This document shows, one piece after another, positions 1 to 6,641 of a stretch of 22,454 bases of DNA. The translations under genes were made by a program, and so were the position numbers. Source of the stretch: Chlorobium sp. (lineage in GTDB: Bacteria; Bacteroidota; Chlorobiia; Chlorobiales; Chlorobiaceae); NCBI GenBank assembly GCA_028277485.1, contig JANQGE010000065.1, positions 1 to 22,454 on the forward strand. The letters are read 5' to 3'. The notes below the pieces were generated by a model that saw only the letters and a list, made by a program, of their open reading frames with translations, searched no databases and was not told the DNA's origin. Each line of letters begins with the position of its first letter. The stretch's first letter is position 1.

Positions 1-323
1 CTTTTGACTCACGCCGCTTACGGTGGTTTGCAACCTGCTCCTGTAAGCCGATTGCGAGGGGCCTACCCTCATCTCTTACGCCGCTTTGCTGCGGCACACG
101 AATGTTGTGAAGAATTCGCACTTATCGTCGAGAGAAAGCACATAGGCATGATCCCATCAAACCATTTAATGTGCTATGTATGCGGATGGATTATTTTCAG
201 CTTTGGTGTGACAGTTATTCAAACTCGGCGCGTTGCACACCTGATTGCCGAATTATCGATTTGAGTGTCCCTGTTCGAATCTCCTTGTGATCGGGGACAG
301 GCACAGTAGTTGTTCCTCTGAGT
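1..323. other. Left-edge stretch without a convincing gene
   Basis: I see no recognisable gene here. A plus-strand open frame covers 4-264, but its translation looks like no family I know and has no Shine-Dalgarno site. A 6-bp inverted repeat (TGTCCC at 266-271, GGGACA at 294-299) could form a long-loop hairpin next to the hicB stop. It has no T-run, so I do not call it a terminator. Confidence 0.4.
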
Positions 324-545
324 TTACCCAACCGCTACCTCCACGCGGGTAATGTACACTTCGTTGTGAAGCCTGGAGTTCATTTCTTCCTGAGACGCTG
401 TTTCAAAAAACAACTCCAGCGCCTCTTTTAGATTGTCCCTTGCTTCGGCAACAGACTCTCCCTGACTTGCCACATCCACTTCCGGACAAAGGGCAACGAA
501 TCCACCTCCCTCTTTTTCTATGATTGCTGTCAATTGTCTGACCAT
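324..545 (-). CDS. HicB-like antitoxin (UPF0150 fold), orphan
   Basis: The 73-residue protein has the small HicB antitoxin core: a beta-strand start (VRQLTAIIEKEGGGFVALCPE), the DVASQGES turn, then a helix rich in Glu/Lys (EARDNLKEALELFFE). HicB proteins neutralise HicA, an mRNA-cleaving toxin, and often repress their own operon. The start is supported by GAAGGTG about 8 bases upstream of the ATG. No HicA-like gene is visible on either side, so this is either a lone antitoxin or a stand-alone HicB-domain protein. The first two thirds and the upstream region are duplicated at 1168-1377. The family call is good; function as an active antitoxin is uncertain. Confidence 0.75.
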   Translation of the reverse strand: MVRQLTAIIEKEGGGFVALCPEVDVASQGESVAEARDNLKEALELFFETASQEEMNSRLHNEVYITRVEVAVG

Positions 546-619
546 TGTATTACACCTTCATTAATAGAATTACTATTCGCACAAACCTATTTTTTACATT
601 ATCCTCATCTGGCACAGGG
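411..619. repeat. Direct repeat, copy 1 (5' part of hicB plus its upstream region)
   Basis: About 209 bp covering the first ~45 codons of hicB, its ribosome site and the AT-rich upstream region. It recurs in the same orientation at 1168-1377 with only scattered mismatches. The likely promoter and operator of hicB lie in 546-600. Confidence 0.85.
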
Positions 620-710
620 CATCCTGTCTACTTCCAGATCACGTATCGCTATTAAACAAGATACATTAAGCAAACGATTTATCTAACAAACGGATCATGC
701 CGCGACATAA

Positions 711-852
711 GGGCACCTCTATTAATTTGTTGCGCGCCCTGATTACTTCGTTGGCCGGTGCTCGGAATCCTCATGTACTCTGTGTACACTCCGGTTTCTG
801 TGCTCCGTCCGCCTCGTACTCATGTCGCTCACGACAATTTATAGAGGTGCCC
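711..852. mobile_element. Miniature inverted-repeat element, 142 bp, with ATAA target duplication
   Basis: The ends are GGGCACCTCTAT on the left and ATAGAGGTGCCC on the right, extending to an imperfect terminal inverted repeat of about 18 bp. Both sides are flanked by ATAA (707-710 and 853-856), which reads as a 4-bp target-site duplication. There is no transposase inside, so this is a non-autonomous element. Its interior resembles the element at 3763-3888. It sits inside the 3' end of the mntA-like gene. It is the longest copy of the family in this window. Confidence 0.8.
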
Positions 853-1140
853 ATAAAGACCCTCCGCCTCATTCAAAACTTCTTGCCGGAAATAGGGACC
901 CAAGTTTTTAAAGGTATTCATATCCACCTTTCTGCCGAAAATATCCGCCAATTGCCGCTGCATGGCAAAAAAAGCAAGCCCGGGTATGTGGTCAGGGTCA
1001 AATTCAACGAGAACGTCGATATCGCTATCACCGGTAAAATCTTCTCGTAACACCGATCCGAAAAGCGCCAAACGCCGGATATGATGTTGACGGCAAAAGT
1101 CGGCAATCTCTTCTCTTGAAATGTCAAGCTTTATATTCAT
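829..1140 (-). CDS. MntA-like minimal nucleotidyltransferase, C-terminus altered by an inserted element
   Basis: The 103-residue protein has the nucleotidyltransferase signature GSVLREDFTGDSDIDVLVEF at residues 28-47, with catalytic acidic residues D40 and D42. MntA-type proteins act as antitoxins by AMPylating a HEPN toxin (HepT). No HEPN gene follows, so the partner appears lost. I use the ATG at 1140 rather than an upstream in-frame ATG at 1245, because the extra residues come from the antisense of a truncated hicB. The last seven residues (GHLYKLS) are encoded by the repeat element. Removing the element and one ATAA copy would give ...EGLYVAA and a stop at 695-697, a natural family ending. 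The protein may still fold, since the change is confined to the tail. Confidence 0.75.
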   Translation of the reverse strand: MNIKLDISREEIADFCRQHHIRRLALFGSVLREDFTGDSDIDVLVEFDPDHIPGLAFFAMQRQLADIFGRKVDMNTFKNLGPYFRQEVLNEAEGLYGHLYKLS

Positions 1141-1154
1141 TCTCTCATCTGGTT

Positions 1155-1301
1155 TCAACCGGAAAACAATTCCAGCGCCTCTTTTAGATTGTCCTTTGCT
1201 TCGGCAACAGACTCCCCCTGACTTGCCACATCCACTTCCGGACAAAGGGCAACGAATCCACCGCCCTCTTTTTCTATGATCGCTGTCAATTGTCTGACCA
1301 T
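1155..1301 (-). pseudogene. Truncated hicB copy (48 codons)
   Basis: The reading frame starts exactly like the hicB at 324-545 (MVRQLTAIIEKEGGGFVALC) and stays nearly identical through GESVAEAKDNLKEALELF. It then ends at a TGA after two unrelated codons, losing the last ~28 residues. The AAAGGTG ribosome site of the full copy is kept. It ends 14 bases before mntA, so the duplicated hicB promoter and this stub may now drive mntA expression. I treat it as a broken gene; a translated stub cannot be excluded. Confidence 0.8.
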
Positions 1302-1377
1302 TGTATTACACCTTTATGTAATAGAATTACTATTCGCACAAATCTATTTTTCACATTATCCTCATCTGGCACGGGGG
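1168..1377. repeat. Direct repeat, copy 2 (hicB 5' part)
   Basis: Second copy of the segment at 411-619, same orientation. It includes the truncated hicB and its upstream region. In the upstream part TATTAC and GTAATA form a 6-bp inverted repeat that copy 1 only partly keeps. Confidence 0.85.
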
Positions 1378-1394
1378 GCTGGACAACAGAACAC

Positions 1395-1871
1395 TTACAT
1401 TTCACCTGCCTTGGTTAAGAAGAGCTTATACACCTTGTCCGAGAACCAAAGTCCTTTGTTGATCATCTCATCAAGCAAAGGCTTTACCTGCAAAATCATA
1501 CCTTTTTCCTTTGCCTTCAGCAGCAATGAAAGGGTTCTTACTACATGTAAGCCTGAGTTCCTGGCAATTCTGTATCCAAGGCTCTCATCTATAATAACCG
1601 CTTGTGCTTTCAACTCTTTTGCAAGAAGAATCACCTCTGCCTCTCCCAGGTCAAGCTGAGTCAGCAGTAAATCCTTGTAAATTTCACCCTTAACTGCCTT
1701 TACCTTGATGAAAGGAGATTCAATCTCGGAATATCCAAACGATTTCTTGGCCTTGATTTCAGAGTAAACTGCTTCCGGGACAATAATGTCACCGCAAAGC
1801 TCATGCAGGAGATCGAGCTTACCGATAGAAGAAAGTGCAATAATCGGTGTTGTATTGGAAACGACCGTCAT
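1395..1871 (-). CDS. DUF3368-type PIN-domain protein, probable toxin
   Basis: The 158-residue protein starts VVSNTTPIIALSSIGKLDLLHEL, followed by VPEAVYSEI, DLGEAEVILLAKEL and AVIIDESLGYRIARNSGLHVV. This is the layout of PIN-domain nucleases of the DUF3368 group, which cut RNA with a cluster of acidic residues. The first acidic position of the PIN site is Asn here (SNTTP). As I recall, that substitution is common in this subgroup, so it need not mean inactivity. Its ATG overlaps the stop of the upstream antitoxin by four bases (ATGA), so the two are translationally coupled, as expected for a toxin-antitoxin pair. Confidence 0.8.
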   Translation of the reverse strand: MTVVSNTTPIIALSSIGKLDLLHELCGDIIVPEAVYSEIKAKKSFGYSEIESPFIKVKAVKGEIYKDLLLTQLDLGEAEVILLAKELKAQAVIIDESLGYRIARNSGLHVVRTLSLLLKAKEKGMILQVKPLLDEMINKGLWFSDKVYKLFLTKAGEM

Positions 1872-2143
1872 GGCAATTTTTCAGAATCCTCAAAGATTTC
1901 ATTGATCTCCTCCTCGGTATAATCAAATATGAACTCTTTTTCTTTCTGCAACTTTTCTATAAAGCCAATCCTGTCATAACCAGCTAATTCGGCAGCTTTT
2001 CCTAGCGAGAGCTTTCTTTTACGGAACAATGTCAATGCCGTTGAATACAGCAAATTCTCTACGAATTCATCTTTTGTCTCTTTTAACGACAAAAGGATAT
2101 CAGCCTTCACCGGCACCGTTATGTTAACAACTTTCTCTGTCAT
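1868..2143 (-). CDS. UPF0175-family antitoxin
   Basis: The 91-residue protein carries a helix-turn-helix-like stretch (KLSLGKAAELAGYDRIGFIEKL) typical of UPF0175 proteins, with an acidic tail (YTEEEINEIFEDSEK). This family is usually found directly before a DUF3368 PIN protein, as here. It is thought to bind DNA and neutralise the PIN toxin. The start at 2143 is preferred over an upstream in-frame start because AAAGGA lies at suitable spacing. The stop overlaps the PIN gene start by four bases. Confidence 0.8.
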   Translation of the reverse strand: MTEKVVNITVPVKADILLSLKETKDEFVENLLYSTALTLFRKRKLSLGKAAELAGYDRIGFIEKLQKEKEFIFDYTEEEINEIFEDSEKLP

Positions 2144-2210
2144 CACACATCCTTTCTTTTTTATTCTATCATGTATTGATACAAAACATAATACCATTTA
2201 TAAAAAGATG

Positions 2211-3731
2211 TCACAGCTCCTCGCCGCGCCCTTTCTCCAGATGGCTCTCGGTTTTCCAGGGCTGCACGGCAAGAATAAAAGAAACCAGAAAAGTAATGGC
2301 GATCCAGCTCCAGCCAATACCGACAAGGCTTGCCCAGGAGTAGTCTCCGTAAGCTGTCAACAGTTCTCTTACAAGCTGGTTCATGAGAATCACCACAAGG
2401 AACAGGGGAAGAAAGAGCTTGATGGTCCAGTTCCACCCGGAACCGAGCTGCATCTTCGATACCTTGTTCAGATGCTTCCTAATGATATCGAGCTTGAAAA
2501 ACCATCCGACAACAATGCACTCAAGCAACCCTGCCACAACCAGCCCATAGTTGTTGATAAAGTGGTCAACGATATCGAGCCAGAATAACCCGCCATCGGT
2601 GGTAAAGATTATCCCTCCGGCAAACCCCAAAAAGCACAGAACAGTCGTCAACACCTTTCTGTCCAAACCGAATTTGTCTTCCACCCCGGAAACAAATGCT
2701 TCAACGATGGATATCGCGGAAGAGATTCCGGCAACCGTGAGGCTCAGGAAGAAAAGCACGCCGAACAAAGGGCCTGCGGTACCGATCATGGAGATGGCTT
2801 TCGGATATGCGACAAAAGCAAGACCGATACTCTCTCGAACCACCTCTTCAAGAGGCTGGTTCTGACTGAACGACATGAAGCCCAGAATCGCGAACACGCC
2901 GAACCCGCTCAGCAAAGAGAAACCGCTGTTTGCCAGGGCGGTAATAACCGCACTGCCGGTCATGTTGGAGTTATAGGGCATATAGCTGGCATAGGCTATC
3001 ATTATTCCAAAGCCCAGGCTCAGTGTAAAAAATATCTGACCATACGCCCTTACCCACACCATGGGATCGACAAGCTTTGCGAAATCCGGCCTGAGATACG
3101 CCGATATTCCTATCATCGCCCCATCGAGATTGACCGACCAGAACACCAGCGCAAGTGTCAGCAGAAGCAGCAGGGGCATGAAGATTTTATTTGCCAGCTC
3201 GACGCCCCTGCTTACCCCCCTCGTGATGATAACCCAGGTTATCAGCCAGACAACCAACAGCCCGGCAAGCACCGGCGTTTGAATGCGGCTTATTTCAAAA
3301 GGGGAAGAGCTGAGGTTCAGAAAGGTTTCGAAAAAGAACTTGTCGGGGTCGTCTCCCCAAGCAAGGTTGACGGAATAAAAAACGAAGCCCACACACCAGG
3401 CAATGACAACGGAGTAGTAAAGCACGATACCGAACATCGTAAACAGCAACGGCCACCAGCCAAGCCATTCCCACTTTTTTCCGATTTTTCTGAATGCAAG
3501 CGGTGCGCTGCCGATCCGCTCATGCCCTATGCCGAATTCAAGAATCAACAGCGGGATGCCCGCAGTGAGAAGGGCAACCAGATAAGGAATAAGAAAAGCT
3601 CCGCCGCCGTTCTCATAGGCCAAATAGGAAAACCTCCATATGTTGCCAAGTCCCACCGCGGAACCTACCGCCGCAAGAATAAAGCCTGTCCTCGATTTCC
3701 ATGTACTTCTGCCTGCACTTTCAGATGACAT
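2211..3731 (-). CDS. Sodium-dependent transporter, neurotransmitter:sodium symporter (SNF) family
   Basis: The 506-residue integral membrane protein opens with the family hallmark (FILAAVGSAVGLGNIWRFSY, then YENGGGAFLIPYL), which builds the sodium and substrate sites in LeuT-like transporters. About 11-12 hydrophobic segments follow through to residue ~495. The family imports amino acids or related small molecules with sodium; the exact substrate cannot be read here. The protein is full length. No clear ribosome site precedes the ATG, but the next in-frame start would remove the first conserved helix. A miniature repeat element sits only ~30 bp upstream of the start and may have replaced or carry its promoter. 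Confidence 0.9.
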   Translation of the reverse strand: MSSESAGRSTWKSRTGFILAAVGSAVGLGNIWRFSYLAYENGGGAFLIPYLVALLTAGIPLLILEFGIGHERIGSAPLAFRKIGKKWEWLGWWPLLFTMFGIVLYYSVVIAWCVGFVFYSVNLAWGDDPDKFFFETFLNLSSSPFEISRIQTPVLAGLLVVWLITWVIITRGVSRGVELANKIFMPLLLLLTLALVFWSVNLDGAMIGISAYLRPDFAKLVDPMVWVRAYGQIFFTLSLGFGIMIAYASYMPYNSNMTGSAVITALANSGFSLLSGFGVFAILGFMSFSQNQPLEEVVRESIGLAFVAYPKAISMIGTAGPLFGVLFFLSLTVAGISSAISIVEAFVSGVEDKFGLDRKVLTTVLCFLGFAGGIIFTTDGGLFWLDIVDHFINNYGLVVAGLLECIVVGWFFKLDIIRKHLNKVSKMQLGSGWNWTIKLFLPLFLVVILMNQLVRELLTAYGDYSWASLVGIGWSWIAITFLVSFILAVQPWKTESHLEKGRGEEL

Positions 3732-3762
3732 GCTATATCTGATTTGATCTCATTGTACTTAT

Positions 3763-3888
3763 GGACACCTCTATTGTTACGCACTCCCGCCGGGCGGGTG
3801 CTCGAAATCTTCATGTCCCGGCTTGCCTGGACGCTCCGGCTCCGTCCTTGCGCATTCACATTGCTCACGACAATTGATAGAGGTTCCC
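3763..3888. mobile_element. Miniature inverted-repeat element, 126 bp, with TTAT target duplication
   Basis: The ends are GGACACCTCTAT and ATAGAGGTTCCC, with perfect TTAT duplications at 3759-3762 and 3889-3892. The interior shares blocks with the 711-852 element, including GGACGGAGC and CGAGCACC on the complementary strand, and the CTCACGACAATT motif next to the right end. It lies just upstream of the transporter gene. Confidence 0.8.
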
Positions 3889-3943
3889 TTATATGTTTAA
3901 TTTTAAAGATATATGTCTTCTCCGGTTTGTTCAAAGATATTAT

Positions 3944-4037
3944 GGACACCTCCCGTAATTTGTTCTGCGCCCTGATGACTCCGTTGGACAGGCGGTGTCC
4001 GGTTGGCAAACACACTATTGAACTGTTAGGAGTGCCC
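3944..4037. mobile_element. Degenerate copy of the same miniature element
   Basis: The left end (GGACACCTC, then TAATTTGTTCTGCGCCCTG and ACTCCGTTGG) matches the left arm of the 711-852 element closely. The right end (GGAGTGCCC) is poorly preserved and I find no target duplication, so the copy is decayed or rearranged. It lies 55 bp from the intact element at 3763-3888. Confidence 0.5.
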
Positions 4038-4073
4038 CTGAATTTTAACTTGTCAGGCTACCGAGCCGACATT

Positions 4074-4194
4074 TTCGATTCCCGATTCCGACGCCGGAGG
4101 CGCTGGCGCGCAGCAACACGGTAACAAGTGAACAAGAGTTACTTTACTAACTTGTTACTCGTCACGTGTTACTGGTCACTTCCAAAAATCGGGA
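4074..4194. repeat. Structured intergenic segment with nested inverted repeats
   Basis: Outer arms TCCCGATT (near 4080) and AATCGGGA (near 4187) face each other. Inside them GTAACAAGT (4121-4129) and ACTTGTTAC (4150-4158) form a perfect 9-bp inverted repeat, and GTCAC/GTTAC short repeats follow. No gene is present. Similar CGATTCCCGATT wording occurs at 22207-22225. I infer a repeat of unknown origin downstream of the CooS block. A transcription end is possible, but no T-run supports it. Confidence 0.4.
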
Positions 4195-4216
4195 TTGTAA
4201 AACGGCCTTGAAGTGC

Positions 4217-4429
4217 TCAGGTTTTTGCCGGGCCGGATCCCCGGCAAACAGCCTCCATCTTTTCAAACCTTCTTGCAACTCTGGCGAGGACACATGCTGG
4301 CGGGTTCTGGTGCATGATACAGAAGGATTCTTCGTCTTTCATCTGTCCAAGATACGGGCAGCCGGCACACACGTCATGTTTTTCTATATGCCAGCGTACC
4401 GCAGCCTGTTTTTCGATATCGAACAGCAT
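4217..4429 (-). CDS. Small Cys-rich protein directly after CooS
   Basis: I do not recognise this 70-residue protein. It is soluble and has Cys at residues 21, 24, 37, 46 and 62, including CAGCPYLG (a CxxC) and FCIMHQNPPAC. That spacing could bind an Fe-S cluster or zinc. The ATG at 4429 is preceded at proper spacing by AAAAGGA, which is stronger than most sites in this window. It begins 22 bases after the cooS stop in the same direction, so it is very likely co-translated with CooS. Plausible roles are electron carrier, small metallochaperone or accessory subunit for the CODH; this is inference from position and cysteines only. Confidence 0.65.
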   Translation of the reverse strand: MLFDIEKQAAVRWHIEKHDVCAGCPYLGQMKDEESFCIMHQNPPACVLARVARRFEKMEAVCRGSGPAKT

Positions 4430-4451
4430 AGGCAATTCCTTTTAGGCGTCT

Positions 4452-6572
4452 CTAATATCCGATCGAGCAGAGATTCTGTCCGATCTCAACCGTATCCGGA
4501 ATCCGGTCTTCTATCTCCGCCCTGGCTCCGATGGTATAGCTCCAGACCGGCCAGCCAAGAGCAGCCCTTTTTTCATCGAGCATCCGCAGAATATCTTCCG
4601 AGGTCCGGTAGGGATCGGGGTTCCAGTTCATACCGGCACCAACCATCGTGCGCAGTCGGTTGCCGACATAGTCCATAAACCGGTCGGAGGCGATGGTGTT
4701 GTCCTGAACGCAGGAGTAGGTTTCAATCCCCTGAAGCACGAAGGAGTAGCGAGCCCCCATGGTTTTTTCCGCCGCCGGGTCGGCCGCAACCATTGCAAAC
4801 GGCATGGCGGGGTTGGGAACACCTGCAGCATTAGCCGTATAAGCCATGATCTGACCAGCCCTCGTGCTGTCAGTGCATGCCCCGACATGCAGCACCGGCG
4901 GGATATCCTTGGCCCCGATAACCTCGCGCAGCCGTTTTCCGCAGAGTTTCGACGCGTCCGGGTGAGCGAGACCGGCAAACAGCAGCCCCATTCCGGAGCA
5001 GCCGTGGCAGGTAATCAAGACATCGTTCTTAATAAGTTGTTTTGCAATGATAATCTGGTTGCGCTCGAACACCGCCCCGCGAATGTTGCCGCAGGAACCG
5101 AAGTTGACGATACCCCTGATTCTGCCGGACTTCACGAGTTCGGCAAGTCCATGGATTTTCTTGTCGGGCACAGAGCCGTTGAACAGTTTCATGACTTCTT
5201 CTACGCCGAACCCCATCTCTACCTTTGCGCTCACCTTCGGAACATATACCTTTCCCGGATTGCGGTTTTTGTAATTGCCAATCGCGATGTCGAGAATCTC
5301 CTCGGCAAGGTCATAGAGTTCATCGAGGTTTTTCAGGTAGTAGTCGAGCTCAAGCACAATCGCCCCTTCTTTTCTGCCGGAAGGAGAGGTGGTGACAACC
5401 TTTGTATGGAACTGCCGTGCAACCTGCATCATGCCGGGCAGCACATCCTGCTGATCGACCACTATCGCTTCAAACGCGCCTGTCGCCACAGCCATTTCTG
5501 CGGAGGAAGCCATGGCCACAAGGGGAATACCAAGATCTCTCTCGATGAACTCGCCCCCGGTACAGCACATGCCGTAGAGCTTTATGTCCTTGGCACCGGC
5601 CTTTTTCACCTTTTCCATGATACGGGGTGTCCCAACGATATCACAGATAGCAAAAGCCACCATCGGTGCATGACCGTTGATACCAACGTTGATGCACTCT
5701 TCAGTGACAATGCTGCCGAGGTTCACGTCAATCCTCGAACGTTTCGGGATACCGTATACGATATCGGTTGCAAGCGATGTCGAGACAACCGTTGTAACGG
5801 CGTAGGCAAGGACGGTGCGGAGAAACGCCTGCATGTGGCTTTCAAAATCCGAGTCCGTGCCGTGGCTGGTCAGATTGTTTGTCTCAAAACATTCGTGATA
5901 GGCGCTTATCGGGATGATATCGAGCTTCTCCCAGGTCTCCACCCGCTCTTTCGGCGCAAGAGCCTTCAGCGTCCGGTGTTCTTTCGGAAGCGCCCGCTGC
6001 AGATCATCGATAAAGATATCCGCAACTTCCGAGCAGATCTTTTCTATGGTTTTACCCTCCACGTCAATTCCGAGAAGCTTTGCTACCGCATAGCCTTTTT
6101 CCCTGCACTTCAGGGGTATCGGAGCGGTACCTTCAGCTGCAGCCTTGAGCGAAATAAAAACCTCACGGGCATGGGCACCATGCGCGGACAGTCCAGCTGC
6201 AAGACGTCGTAACGCATTTCCTGCCACCACAAGGTCAACGTCCTTACCGCAAATGGTAAGGGGAGTTTTCTCCGTAACCCTGCACGGACCATAGGAACAA
6301 AAGGCGCAACATGCTCCCGTGAGGCCGTAACCGCACTGCGGATGCTGCCGGGCAAACCTGTCAAAGGTACTGCAGATGTCATGCTTGCCCATAAAATCAA
6401 CCATCTCGGCTACCGCTTTGTTGGCGGTATGCCTGACCATCTCCTCCTTGCTGTAATTGAGACGGTGTATCATCCGGATCCTGTCTTTCAGGGGCATTCC
6501 GGGCTTATATTCGGGGGCATTACGGGAACCGGTCAGCTCGTCTTCATAACTGTATCCTTCCTTGTCCGCCAT
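4452..6572 (-). CDS. cooS: Anaerobic carbon monoxide dehydrogenase catalytic subunit, divergent
   Basis: The 706-residue protein is a CooS/CODH homologue (CO + H2O to CO2 + 2H+ + 2e-). Compared from memory with C. hydrogenoformans CODH-II, D-cluster cysteines map to C80 and C88, and B-cluster cysteines to C89, C92, C97 and C108 (QCGYGLTGACCAFCSYGPC). C-cluster ligands map to H301 (NGHAP), C337 (CCTGG), C494 (GSCGN), C525 (HGCSG) and C566 (GACTD), and the catalytic Lys to K603. The odd point is residue 376: the usual DxQC ligand Cys333 is Asp (DQQD). Of the proton-path histidines only the first two remain (H131, H134; then E137, I140). The N-terminus is ~40 residues longer than usual. GGAGA lies 6 bases before the ATG. 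It is a probable CODH, but the reaction could be altered. Confidence 0.88.
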   Translation of the reverse strand: MADKEGYSYEDELTGSRNAPEYKPGMPLKDRIRMIHRLNYSKEEMVRHTANKAVAEMVDFMGKHDICSTFDRFARQHPQCGYGLTGACCAFCSYGPCRVTEKTPLTICGKDVDLVVAGNALRRLAAGLSAHGAHAREVFISLKAAAEGTAPIPLKCREKGYAVAKLLGIDVEGKTIEKICSEVADIFIDDLQRALPKEHRTLKALAPKERVETWEKLDIIPISAYHECFETNNLTSHGTDSDFESHMQAFLRTVLAYAVTTVVSTSLATDIVYGIPKRSRIDVNLGSIVTEECINVGINGHAPMVAFAICDIVGTPRIMEKVKKAGAKDIKLYGMCCTGGEFIERDLGIPLVAMASSAEMAVATGAFEAIVVDQQDVLPGMMQVARQFHTKVVTTSPSGRKEGAIVLELDYYLKNLDELYDLAEEILDIAIGNYKNRNPGKVYVPKVSAKVEMGFGVEEVMKLFNGSVPDKKIHGLAELVKSGRIRGIVNFGSCGNIRGAVFERNQIIIAKQLIKNDVLITCHGCSGMGLLFAGLAHPDASKLCGKRLREVIGAKDIPPVLHVGACTDSTRAGQIMAYTANAAGVPNPAMPFAMVAADPAAEKTMGARYSFVLQGIETYSCVQDNTIASDRFMDYVGNRLRTMVGAGMNWNPDPYRTSEDILRMLDEKRAALGWPVWSYTIGARAEIEDRIPDTVEIGQNLCSIGY

Positions 6573-6594
6573 GCCGTTCTCCGTTTAAGCGTTT

Positions 6595-6621
6595 AAAAAA
6601 CCGCCTGCCGTCTTCAGGCAG
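6595..6621 (-). terminator. Intrinsic terminator or attenuator between cytochrome and cooS
   Basis: On the minus strand a 7-bp stem (CTGCCTG pairing with CAGGCGG, one G-U) with a 7-base loop is followed directly by TTTTTT. This has the form of a rho-independent terminator. It lies after the cytochrome stop and only 22 bases before the cooS start, so it should reduce read-through from the upstream genes into cooS. I see no separate promoter that fits between it and cooS. Confidence 0.6.
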
Positions 6622-6641
6622 AAGCACCAGGGCTCCCGCCG

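Noticed and set aside
4..264. 86-codon open frame at the left edge
   Set aside because: No ribosome site, no recognisable motif and mixed composition typical of non-coding sequence.
660..697. Possible hepT start overlapping the restored mntA stop
   Set aside because: The ATG overlapping the TGA opens only ten codons before a stop and shows no HEPN motif.
4887..6212. Long plus-strand open frame opposite cooS
   Set aside because: It is an antisense shadow of the well-supported CODH gene; its translation has no family features.
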